This document shows, in pieces, positions 7,353 through 16,850 of a stretch of 64,000 nucleotides of DNA (positions are counted from its first letter, which is position 1; the number at the start of each line of letters is the position of its first letter). The stretch is from contig NZ_CP170723.1 in the NCBI RefSeq assembly GCF_043099285.1, positions 1,116,001-1,180,000 of the forward strand, written 5' to 3'. Source of the DNA: Oryzobacter telluris (GTDB lineage: Bacteria > Actinomycetota > Actinomycetes > Actinomycetales > Dermatophilaceae). The position numbers were made by a program, and so were the translations under genes. The notes under the pieces were generated by a model. That model was not told where the DNA came from and searched no databases. It was given only the letters and a program-made list of their open reading frames with translations.

Positions 7353-8516
7353 TCACGCAGGCGTCGCGGCACCGATGACGAGGGACCGCGGCGCCTCCTG
7401 GCGTCCGGGCCGGGGGAGGCCGCCGACCCCGGGAGTCACCGAGCCCAGGAGGCTCGCGTGCCTCGCCCCTGTGGCTGACGGCACCGTCGACGGGTGGCCG
7501 TGCACGGTGAGGTACCCGAGCACCGCGAAGGCAACCGCCTCCTTGGCGCCCGACGGCAGGCCCAGCTCGTCGGTGGTGAGCACCGGGGTGCCGCCCAGCG
7601 CGGCGCGGAGCATCGCCATCAGGGTGGGGTTGCGGGTGCCTCCGCCGGCCGCCACGACCTCGGTGGCCTCGTGCCGGCGAACCGCGTCGGCGACGGTGCG
7701 GGCGGTGAGGGCGGTCAGCGTGGCGATGACGTCGTCGTCCAAGCGGCGGCCGTCGAGGGCGGTGTCGAGCCAGCCGCCGTGGAACAGCTCGCGGCCGGTC
7801 GTCTTGGGTGCGGGGCGGGCGAAGTACGGGTCGGCGAGCATCCGCGCGAGGAGCCGGTCGTCGACGACGCCCCGGGCGCCGCGCTCGCCGTCCCGGTCGT
7901 ACGCCTGCGCCCCGTCGGTCAGCCGCCCGACCGCGACGTCGACGAGCGTGTTGGCCGGCCCGGTGTCGTAGGCGACCGGCGCCCCGGCGAGGTCGGCGGT
8001 GACGTTGGCGATCCCGCCGAGGTTGAGGGCGACCGGTCGGCCCGGGCGCGACCCGAGCCACAGCACGTCGAACGCGCTGACCAGGGGCGCCCCCTGTCCG
8101 CCGGCGGCGACGTCGCGCGCCCGCAGGTCGGAGACCACGGGCAGCCCGGTCACCTCGGCCAGCCACGCCGGCTGCCCCACCTGGAGCGTGCCGCGGACCT
8201 CACCGCCGTCGACCCAGTGGAAGACGGTCTGCCCGTGCGAGACGAGGAGCTCGACCGCGCCCACCTCTGCGGTGACCTCGGCCGCCGCCGCCGCGAAGGC
8301 CTGCCCGACGACCGTGTCCAGCACGCACCAGTCGCGCGCCGTCACCTCGCGCGGTGGCAGGGCGGCCTCCACTGCCGAGCGCACCGCGGGCGGGTACGCA
8401 ACCGACCGCAGCGCCACGAGGGACGCGCCCAGCACGTCCCCGTCGGGGACCAGGTCGACGACCGCGACGTCGATGCCGTCGGCGCTGGTGCCCGACATCA
8501 GGCCGGCGACGCGCAT
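7353..8516 (-). CDS. anmK: anhydro-N-acetylmuramic acid kinase
   Basis: 387 residues, matching AnmK, which phosphorylates and opens 1,6-anhydro-MurNAc from recycled peptidoglycan to MurNAc-6-phosphate. Seen: the N-terminal phosphate loop GLMSGTSADGIDVAVVD, VSHGQTVFHW, LNLGGIANVT, AYDTGPANTLVD and VVAAGGGTRNPTLM, all in family order. The ATG overlaps the TGA of the upstream MFS gene (TGATG on the minus strand), so transporter and kinase are coupled. The transporter may bring in a cell-wall sugar or another substrate. The C-terminal tail of about 20 residues is longer than usual and low in complexity. Confidence 0.93.
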   Translation of the reverse strand: MRVAGLMSGTSADGIDVAVVDLVPDGDVLGASLVALRSVAYPPAVRSAVEAALPPREVTARDWCVLDTVVGQAFAAAAAEVTAEVGAVELLVSHGQTVFHWVDGGEVRGTLQVGQPAWLAEVTGLPVVSDLRARDVAAGGQGAPLVSAFDVLWLGSRPGRPVALNLGGIANVTADLAGAPVAYDTGPANTLVDVAVGRLTDGAQAYDRDGERGARGVVDDRLLARMLADPYFARPAPKTTGRELFHGGWLDTALDGRRLDDDVIATLTALTARTVADAVRRHEATEVVAAGGGTRNPTLMAMLRAALGGTPVLTTDELGLPSGAKEAVAFAVLGYLTVHGHPSTVPSATGARHASLLGSVTPGVGGLPRPGRQEAPRSLVIGAATPA

Positions 8517-9844
8517 CAGCGGGGCAGCGGGTGCTCGTGGTCGTCGCGGCGCAGGGTGGCGAGCGCGACGGCGCTGACGACGCACGTGGCGAGGACGTAG
8601 TACGCGGGGATGTCCTCGTCGCCGGTCGACGCGATGAGCTGGGTGATGATGAGGCCCGCGCTGCCCGCGAACACCGCGTTCGACAGCGAGTAGCTGAGGC
8701 CGAGTCCGGTGTAGCGCACCGTGGTCCGGAACATCTCCGAGAGCATCGCAGGTCCGGGGCCAGCCATGAGCCCGACGACCGCACCGGCGACGAAGACCGC
8801 GGCGAAGCGCACCGGTGTGGTGGTGCCCTCGTCCTGCAGCAGGTTGAGGAGCGGGATCGCGAGCACCGCGATGAGCACGGCTCCGGTGAGCATGACCGGG
8901 CGGCGACCGACGCGGTCGCTCAGCGCCCCGGCGGGCAGGATCGACGCGGCGAAGCCCGCGTTGGCGACCACCCCGGCGACGAGGGATTCGTGGAACGAGG
9001 CGCCGAGCGCGACCTGGAGGTAGGACGGCAGGACGACGAGGAAGGTGTAGCCCGCCGCCGACCAGCCCATGAGCCGCAGGATGCCGAGGCCGATCGCGGC
9101 GCCAGTGCCGGTGGCCGCAGGACGGTCGGCCGACGAGACCTCGGTGCCGACCTCCTCCTCCGTCGCCTCGCGGAACACGGGCGTCTCCTCGATGCGGAAG
9201 CGCAGCCAGACCGCGACCGCGCCCAGCGGGATCGCGAGGAGGAAGGGGATCCGCCAGCCCCACGACTGCAGCTGGCCCTCGGTGAGCAGCGAGGCGAGGA
9301 CGGCAGCCGTCGCCGCCCCGCCGAGCAGGCCCAGCGCGACCGTGAACGACTGGAGCGACCCGTAGAGGCCGCGGCGGCGGGTGGGGGCGTGCTCGGTCAT
9401 CAGGGACACGGCACCGCCGAACTCGCCTCCGGCAGAGAGGCCCTGGAGGATGCGGACGAGCGTGAGCAGCCACGGGGCCGCCGCGCCCACGACCTCGCGG
9501 GTGGGCAGCAGCCCGATGAGGGCGGTGCCCACGGCCATGAGGACGAGGACGAGCAGCAGGGTCGGTCGCCGGCCGATGCGGTCACCGATCCGGCCGAACA
9601 GCCACGCCCCGACGGGCCGGAAGAAGAAGGCGATGGCGAACGAGGCGTACGTCTTGACGAGCGCCTCGAGGTCGCTCGCCCCCTCCGTGACGAAGAAGTT
9701 GGCCGCGATGATCGTGGCGAAGTAGCCGTAGACCCCGAACTCGTACCACTCGATGAAGTTGCCCACGCACCCCCCGACGAGACTGCGGCGGGACGCGCGC
9801 ACGTCGATGACGGTGCGGCGTTCGGCGGTGGTGGCCTGGGCCAT
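8516..9844 (-). CDS. MHS-family (metabolite:H+ symporter) MFS transporter
   Basis: 442 residues, about 12 helices. Seen: FIEWYEFGVYGYFA in helix 1, a strong hallmark of the MHS family (ProP, KgtP, ShiA), then FFFRPVGAWLFGRIGDRIGRR, with family-typical motif A, and RILQGLSAGGEFGGA in helix 4. Family members import organic acids, betaines or shikimate with protons; the substrate here is unknown. Start ATG 9844 follows a GAGGGAG element about 6 nt upstream. It is coupled to anmK by TGATG and diverges from the aldehyde dehydrogenase, sharing a 156-bp promoter region. Confidence 0.88.
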   Translation of the reverse strand: MAQATTAERRTVIDVRASRRSLVGGCVGNFIEWYEFGVYGYFATIIAANFFVTEGASDLEALVKTYASFAIAFFFRPVGAWLFGRIGDRIGRRPTLLLVLVLMAVGTALIGLLPTREVVGAAAPWLLTLVRILQGLSAGGEFGGAVSLMTEHAPTRRRGLYGSLQSFTVALGLLGGAATAAVLASLLTEGQLQSWGWRIPFLLAIPLGAVAVWLRFRIEETPVFREATEEEVGTEVSSADRPAATGTGAAIGLGILRLMGWSAAGYTFLVVLPSYLQVALGASFHESLVAGVVANAGFAASILPAGALSDRVGRRPVMLTGAVLIAVLAIPLLNLLQDEGTTTPVRFAAVFVAGAVVGLMAGPGPAMLSEMFRTTVRYTGLGLSYSLSNAVFAGSAGLIITQLIASTGDEDIPAYYVLATCVVSAVALATLRRDDHEHPLPR

Positions 9845-9949
9845 CGTGACTCCCTCGTCGGCGACTGGACGGAGAAAACCTTCACGCGTCCGGCCGAACA
9901 TGTCAATTGTTGTCGCCCATCGTGGACGGGGCACGACCGTTCGGCGACC

Positions 9950-9965
9950 GGTGACCATGTTCACC
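9950..9965. promoter_or_regulatory. near-palindromic operator candidate before the aldehyde dehydrogenase
   Basis: A 16-bp near-palindrome with perfect 5-bp arms (GGTGA at 9950-9954, TCACC at 9961-9965). It lies just upstream of where the -35 of the 9989 promoter should be. A further GAACATG at 9896 and CATGTTC at 9956 form a wider inverted pair. It could bind a GntR- or TetR-type regulator; none is encoded next to it. Confidence 0.35.
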
Positions 9966-9988
9966 TGTCGGGGCGGCGACGTCGTGGT

Positions 9989-9994
9989 TACTCT
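9989..9994 (+). promoter_or_regulatory. -10 hexamer TACTCT for the aldehyde dehydrogenase (leaderless)
   Basis: TACTCT ends exactly 6 nt before the ATG at 10001. No ribosome-binding sequence is present between them, so a leaderless transcript is likely. Confidence 0.5.
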
Positions 9995-10000
9995 TCGGTA

Positions 10001-11586
<1,586 letters not shown>

Positions 11587-11590
<4 letters not shown>

Positions 11591-13359
11591 CCTCCGCTGC
11601 GGCCGACGTCGGGACCGACGTCGGGACGGACGTCGACGTCGTCGTCGTGGGCTCCGGGTTCGGCGGGTCGGTCACGGCTCTTCGGCTGGCGGAGAAGGGT
11701 TTTCGCGTCCTCGTGCTCGAGGCCGGCCGCCGCTTCGAGGACGAGGACTTCGCGCGGACGTCGTGGGACGCCCGGCGATACCTCTGGGCGCCGCGGCTGG
11801 GCTGCTACGGCATCCAGCGCATCCACCGGCTGCCCGACGTCGTCATCCTCGCCGGTGCCGGCGTGGGCGGCGGCTCGCTCAACTACGCCAACACCCTCTA
11901 TACGCCGCCGGAGGCGTTCTTCCGCGACCGGCAGTGGGCCGACGTCACCGACTGGGAGGCCGAGCTGGCGCCGCACTACGCCACGGCCCGGTGGATGCTC
12001 GGCGAGGCCGTGAACCCGTGTGACGGGGTCGTCGAGCAGGTGATGCGCCGCACCGCCGAGGACCTCGGGGTCGGTGACACGTTCCGGCACACCCCGGTCG
12101 CGGTGCACTTCGGCCGCCCGGGGGAGACGGTCGACGACCCCTACTTCGGTGGGGCCGGACCACGCCGGACGGGCTGCACCTTCTGCGGCAACTGCATGGT
12201 CGGCTGCCGGGTCGGGGCGAAGAACACCCTGGTGAAGAACTACCTGGCGCTGGCCGAGGGGCTCGGGGTCGAGATCGCGCCGATGCGGACCGTGACCCGG
12301 CTGGGTGTCGTCCCGGGCTCGGAGGCCGCGGGCGCGCCGACGTACCGCGTCCTGCACGCGCGCACGGGACCGGTGTCGGGGCGCGACGTGCGGGTCGTCA
12401 CCGCCCGCCACGTCGTCCTCGCGGCGGGGACGTGGGGCACCCAGACCCTGCTCCACGCGATGCGCGAGGTGGGCGAGCTGCCCCGCCTGTCCGACCGGCT
12501 CGGCCACCTGACCCGCACGAACTCCGAGGCGCTCCTCGGCGCGATGACCGACCGGGTCCCCGAGGGCGTCGACCTCTCGCACGGCATCGCCATCACCACG
12601 TCGTTCCACCCCGACGAGCACACCCACGTCGAGAACGTCCGCTACGGGCGGGGCTCGAACGCGATGGGGCTGCTCGCCTCGATCGCGGTGCCCGGCGGGA
12701 CGGGCCGACCGCGGTGGGTCGAGGCGCTGCGGACCGTGCTGCGCGACCCCCGGCCGCTCCTGCGGGTCTCCCCGATCGTGCGGCGGTGGAGCGAGCGCAT
12801 GGTCATCGGCCTGGTGATGCAGACCCGCGACAACAGCCTGCGGGTCTCGGGGCGGCGCGGGCTGTTCGGCCGCACGCTCACCTCCACCCAGGGGCACGGC
12901 GAGCCCAACCCCACGTACATCCCGGCCGGGGCGCGCTCGATGGAGGTCCTCGCCGAGCGGCTCGCCGAGGCGACGGGCCGGTACACGGCGGTCGGCGGCT
13001 CGTGGTTCGACGTCCTCGACGTGCCGATGACGGCCCACTTCCTCGGCGGGGTCGTCATCGGGTCCTCGCCGCAGCGCGGGGTCGTCGACCCGTACCACCG
13101 GGTCTGGGGGTACCCGGGCCTGCACGTCGTCGACGGGTCGGCGGTGTCGGCCAACCTCGGGGTCAACCCGTCCCTGACGATCACGGCCCAGGCCGAGCGG
13201 GCGATGTCGTTCTGGCCGGTGGCGGGGGAGGCCGACCCGCGGCCCTCGCAGGCCGCGCTGGCCGCCGGTGGGTACCGGCGCCTCGAGCCCGTGCCCGCGT
13301 CGACGCCCGCCGTGCCGGACCCGGTGCGGGTGTCGGTGGTCGGCGCCACGATGGGCTGA
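11587..13359 (+). CDS. GMC-family FAD oxidoreductase (cholesterol-oxidase-like) with a four-cysteine cluster
   Basis: 590 residues. Seen: FAD-binding VVVVGSGFGGSVTALRLAE near residue 20, VILAGAGVGGGSLNYANTLY with the glycine-rich second FAD contact, and a C-terminal half ending GLHVVDGSAVSANLGVNPS, as in GMC enzymes and cholesterol oxidases. A GCTFCGNCMVGC segment near residue 200 has spacing CxxCxxCxxxC. This is like iron-sulphur ferredoxin motifs, and is known in a bacterial subset of this family. It oxidises an alcohol (sterol-like or long-chain) to aldehyde or ketone. It overlaps its neighbours by 4 and 1 bases: aldehyde dehydrogenase before, DUF1905 after. Confidence 0.85.
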
Positions 13360-13670
13360 TGAGCGAGGGGCCGGGCCGGGCGTGGTCGTTCACCGCCGAG
13401 GTCTGGCGCTGGAGGGAGGGGTCGTGGCGCTTCGTCACGGTGCCCGAGGACGTCAGCGACGAGGTCGACGAGGTGGTCGGTGACGCCACCGGCGGGTTCG
13501 GCTCGGTGCGCGTCGAGGTGACGATCGGGTCGTCGGTGTGGAGGACCTCGCTGTTCCCGTCCGCCGAGGCCGGCGCCTACGTCCTGCCGGTGAAGAAGGC
13601 GGTGCGCACCGCCAACGGCCTCGACGACGGCGACCCCGCCGAGGTCACCATCCGGCTCGTCGACCGCTGA
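13359..13670 (+). CDS. DUF1905 protein
   Basis: 103 residues. The sequence WSFTAEVWRWREGSWRFVTVPEDVSDEV, then VRVEVTIGSSVWRTSLFPS and AYVLPVKKAVRTA, follows the small beta-rich DUF1905 family. Its role is unknown; some members are fused to or next to YdeI-type proteins. Its ATG overlaps the stop of the GMC oxidoreductase (TGATG), so it is the third gene of that operon. No membrane segment or signal peptide is visible. Confidence 0.82.
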   Translation: MSEGPGRAWSFTAEVWRWREGSWRFVTVPEDVSDEVDEVVGDATGGFGSVRVEVTIGSSVWRTSLFPSAEAGAYVLPVKKAVRTANGLDDGDPAEVTIRLVDR

Positions 13671-13754
13671 CCCGCCGGGTCGAGGTGGCCACGTCAACCG
13701 CCGGAGCCGCTCACGCGTCATAGGGGTGTCCACCCGGAGGAGAAGGAGACCCCC

Positions 13755-14345
13755 ATGAACCGGCGACCGACCACCAGCCCCACCCGTCCGCGACGGGGCG
13801 CCCGCGCCCTCGCCGTCCTCGCCGCCGGCGCGGCCCTCGTCGCCGTCCCCACCGCCTCGGGCGCCGGGTCGGCCTCCGCCACCGGCACGACCACGACGAC
13901 GGCCGCGGCAACGGCCTCGTGCAGCACCAGCTGGGGGTCGCTGGCCAAGACCTCCGCGCCCCTGGCGCGCGGCCGGGTGACCGGCGTCCGCGCCGGCCGC
14001 CACGCCTGCTTCGACCGGCTCGTCCTCGACATGACCGGCCGGGCCCCCGGCTACGACGTCCGCTACGTCACGGCCGTGACGGCCGATGGTTCGGGGCACG
14101 TCGTGCCCGTGGCCGGCGGAGCCCGCCTCGCAGTCGTTGCCAAGAAGGGCGCCACCGTCATCCCGTCGATGCCGTCGGTCGCCGGGTTCACCACCTTCCG
14201 GCAGGTGAAGTGGGCGGGGGCGTTCGAGGGCTACACCACCGTGGGGCTCGGGGTGCGGGCCCGGCTGCCGTTCCGCGTGTTCACGCTGTACGACGCGACG
14301 ACCAACCGCAGCAAGCTCGTCGTCGACGTGGCGCACCGCTGGTGA
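13755..14345 (+). CDS. secreted AMIN-like domain protein
   Basis: 196 residues. Seen: a long Arg-rich N-terminus and hydrophobic signal core (about residues 17-36, ALAVLAAGAALVAVPTASG), then a Thr-rich linker and an AMIN-like beta domain. The latter includes HACFDRLVLDMTG and GYDVRYVTAV, ending RFRVFTLYD-type strands and KLVVDVAH. AMIN-like domains bind cell-wall glycans in amidases and pilus proteins; here it stands alone, so an envelope-bound role is inferred. ATG at 13755 has a strong AGGAGAAGGAG site. Two cysteines flank the domain and may form a disulphide. Confidence 0.75.
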   Translation: MNRRPTTSPTRPRRGARALAVLAAGAALVAVPTASGAGSASATGTTTTTAAATASCSTSWGSLAKTSAPLARGRVTGVRAGRHACFDRLVLDMTGRAPGYDVRYVTAVTADGSGHVVPVAGGARLAVVAKKGATVIPSMPSVAGFTTFRQVKWAGAFEGYTTVGLGVRARLPFRVFTLYDATTNRSKLVVDVAHRW

Positions 14346-14396
14346 GCCCCTCCGGCCCGGCCGTCACCGGCGGCCGGGTCGAGGCGCCGCCTCACG

Positions 14397-14402
14397 TACG
14401 GT
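14397..14402 (+). promoter_or_regulatory. -10 hexamer TACGGT for the DedA gene (leaderless)
   Basis: TACGGT ends 6 nt before the GTG at 14409 with no Shine-Dalgarno sequence in between. Confidence 0.5.
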
Positions 14403-14408
14403 GGTCCG

Positions 14409-15068
14409 GTGACGAACCTCACCGCCACGGTCATCGGCATCATCGAGTCGATCGGGGAGGTCGGGGTGGGGCTGCTCATCGCCCTCGAGACGATCCTGCC
14501 GCCCATCCCGTCCGAGGTGATCCTCCCGTTCGCGGGGTTCGCCGCCCACGACGGCAAGCTCAACCTGTACCTGGCGTGGGCCTGCGCCACCCTCGGATCG
14601 CTCCTCGGCGCCGGCGTGCTCTACGCCCTCGGCGTGAAGTTCAGCTACGAGCGACTGCACCACCTGGCCGAGAAGAAGTGGTTCTTCCTCTTCGGCGTGC
14701 GCGACCTCGAGCGCGGCATGCGGTTCTTCGACGACCACGGCAGCGCCGTCGTCCTCGTCGGCCGCTTCATCCCGCTCATCCGCTCGATCGTGTCGGTGCC
14801 GGCGGGGCTCGACGCGATGCCGCTGCCGCGCTTCCTCGCCCTCACCGCCCTGGGCAGCGGCCTCTGGAACGCGATCTTCATCGGGATCGGCTACCGCCTC
14901 GGCGCGGAGTACGAGCTCGTCGAGCAGTACATGGGCCCGGTGAGCAAGGGCGTCGTCGCGGTGGTCGCGCTGGTGCTCGTCTGGCTCATCGTCCGCCGGC
15001 TGCGCGAGCGCGGTGCGCAGCCGACCGACGACACCGACGCGGACACCCGCGTCACGGCCGACGACTGA
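14409..15068 (+). CDS. DedA-family membrane protein
   Basis: 219 residues with about five hydrophobic segments. Seen: the family opening ALETILPPIPSEVILPFAGF, then GSLLGAGVLYALG and the signature GRFIPLIRSIVSVPAGLDAM near residue 118 with the conserved Arg/Pro pair. DedA/SNARE-associated proteins act in the cytoplasmic membrane and flip lipids such as undecaprenyl phosphate or phosphatidylethanolamine; the lipid is not known here. The C-terminal 20 residues are acidic and cytosolic. It converges with the ABC exporter operon with a 6-bp gap. Confidence 0.9.
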   Translation: MTNLTATVIGIIESIGEVGVGLLIALETILPPIPSEVILPFAGFAAHDGKLNLYLAWACATLGSLLGAGVLYALGVKFSYERLHHLAEKKWFFLFGVRDLERGMRFFDDHGSAVVLVGRFIPLIRSIVSVPAGLDAMPLPRFLALTALGSGLWNAIFIGIGYRLGAEYELVEQYMGPVSKGVVAVVALVLVWLIVRRLRERGAQPTDDTDADTRVTADD

Positions 15069-15074
15069 GGCCGC

Positions 15075-16850
15075 TCAGGCCTCGTCGCGCCAGGACCGCC
15101 ACAGGGCGGCGTAGGACCCGTCGCGCTCGATGAGCTCGTCGTGCGAGCCGAGCTCGCTGACCAGGCCGTCCTCGACGACCGCCACCCGGTCGGCGTCGTG
15201 CGCCGTGTGCAGGCGGTGCGCGATGGCCACGACCGTGCGGCCCTCGACGACCGCCGCGAGCGAGCGCTCGAGGTGGCGGGCCGCCCGGGGGTCGAGCAGC
15301 GAGGTCGCCTCGTCGAGGACGAGCGTGTGGGGGTCGGCGAGGACGAGGCGCGCCAGCGCGACCTGCTGCGCCTGGCCTTCGGTGAGCTCGTGCCCGCCGG
15401 AGCCGACGACCGTCTCCAGGCCGGAGGGCAGGGAACGGGCCCACTCGAGGGCGTCGACGGCGCCTAGCGCCTCCTCGAGCTCGGCGTCGGAGGCCGTGGG
15501 GCGGGGCAGGCGCAGGTTCTCGGCGAGGGTGCCGACGAAGACGTGGTGCTCCTGGGTGACGAGGGCGACCTCGCCGCGCAGCACCGTGAGGTCGAGGTCG
15601 ACCAGGGGGACGCCACCAGCGGTGACCCGGCCCGACCGCGGGCCGTCGATGCCCGCCATCAGGCGGCCGAGGGTCGACTTCCCGGCGCCGGACGGGCCGA
15701 CGATGGCCAGCCGCTCGCCGGGCACGAGGTCGAGGGAGACGCCGTGGAGGACGTCGCGCCCCTCGCGGTACGCGTACCGGACGTCGCCGACCTCCACCTG
15801 CTCGCCGTCGGGGACGGCCCCGGTGGCGACGCGGTCGGCCGGGACCTCGCCGACGCCGAGGATGCGCGACAGCGAGGTGGCGGCGAACTGGATCTCGTCG
15901 AGCATCCCGACGAGCTCGCCGAGCGGGTCGAGCATCCGCTGCACGTAGAGGACGACCGCGGTCGCCGCGGCGACCGAGATGCTGCCCTGCCACACGAGCC
16001 AGCCACCCCAGAGCAGGGTGCCGGCCACGGGGACGAAGAAGCCGACCTCGAGCCACGGGAACCAGCGCAGCCGCATCCCGGTGGTGTACCGCTCGGCGTC
16101 GTGGCTCTCGCGGACCGCCTCGGCGAAGCGCTCGCCGCGGCTGTCCTGCAGGCCCAGCGCGTCGATGGTGGCGGCACCTTCCACCGTCTCGGCCGCGACG
16201 CCGTTGAGCCGGGCGTACGTGGCGTGCTCCCAGAGGTAGCCGGGGCCGGCGAGCTCGAGGTACTTCCGCGTCGGGAACCACCACACGAGCGGCGTGAGCA
16301 GCAGCGGCAGCGCCGCCAGCGGCGAGGTGAGGATCGTCGCGCCGGCGATGACGACCGCGGTCATGAACGAGACGACCATCGTCGGGACGCCGAACCGGAT
16401 GACGTAGCTGATGGCGTCGACGTCGTTCGTCGTGCGCGAGAGGAGGTCTCCGGTGCCGGCGCGCTCGACCGTGGACAGCGGCAGGCGCACCGCGGATGCG
16501 ACGAAGTCCTCGCGCAACCGGGCGAACACCCGCTCGGACAGCACGAACGAGCTGCGCCGCGCGACCCACGTGACGACGGTCTCGGTGACGACCGCGCCGG
16601 CCAGCAGGAGGACCAGCTGGTTGACCCGGTCGAGCGTCACCGTGCCCTGGGTGACGCCACCGACGACCTGGCCGATGACCCACGGCGCCGCGAGCCCGAC
16701 GACGGCCGCGACGGCGTGCCAGAGCAGCACCCGGGCCAGGGGGCCGCGGTGCTCGCGCAGGAGGACGCCGACCTGGGCCCGCACGACGCGGCCCGACGCG
16801 ATGGGAAGCGTGCGGCGCGCGTGGTCGGTCTTCTCACGCAACGGTGACAT
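15075..16850 (-). CDS. ABC exporter half-transporter, catalytic subunit of a heterodimer
   Basis: 591 residues: an N-terminal six-helix exporter domain (about residues 30-330), then a nucleotide-binding domain. Seen: intact Walker A GPSGAGKST (about 383-392), Walker B HTLVLDEATS (about 505-512) and H-loop AIAHR (about 541). The signature is LTEGQ instead of LSGGQ. Its start overlaps the stop of the partner half-transporter (TGATG), whose domain has the opposite defects. The pair should form one working ATP site. Such type IV exporters move lipids, peptides or drugs out of the membrane; the substrate is unknown. Confidence 0.88.
   Translation of the reverse strand: MSPLREKTDHARRTLPIASGRVVRAQVGVLLREHRGPLARVLLWHAVAAVVGLAAPWVIGQVVGGVTQGTVTLDRVNQLVLLLAGAVVTETVVTWVARRSSFVLSERVFARLREDFVASAVRLPLSTVERAGTGDLLSRTTNDVDAISYVIRFGVPTMVVSFMTAVVIAGATILTSPLAALPLLLTPLVWWFPTRKYLELAGPGYLWEHATYARLNGVAAETVEGAATIDALGLQDSRGERFAEAVRESHDAERYTTGMRLRWFPWLEVGFFVPVAGTLLWGGWLVWQGSISVAAATAVVLYVQRMLDPLGELVGMLDEIQFAATSLSRILGVGEVPADRVATGAVPDGEQVEVGDVRYAYREGRDVLHGVSLDLVPGERLAIVGPSGAGKSTLGRLMAGIDGPRSGRVTAGGVPLVDLDLTVLRGEVALVTQEHHVFVGTLAENLRLPRPTASDAELEEALGAVDALEWARSLPSGLETVVGSGGHELTEGQAQQVALARLVLADPHTLVLDEATSLLDPRAARHLERSLAAVVEGRTVVAIAHRLHTAHDADRVAVVEDGLVSELGSHDELIERDGSYAALWRSWRDEA

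Noticed and set aside
15543..16847. 434-codon plus-strand frame opposite the ABC gene
   Set aside because: It is rich in Arg, Gly and Asp with no domain pattern, while the minus strand encodes a clear ABC exporter with Walker motifs.
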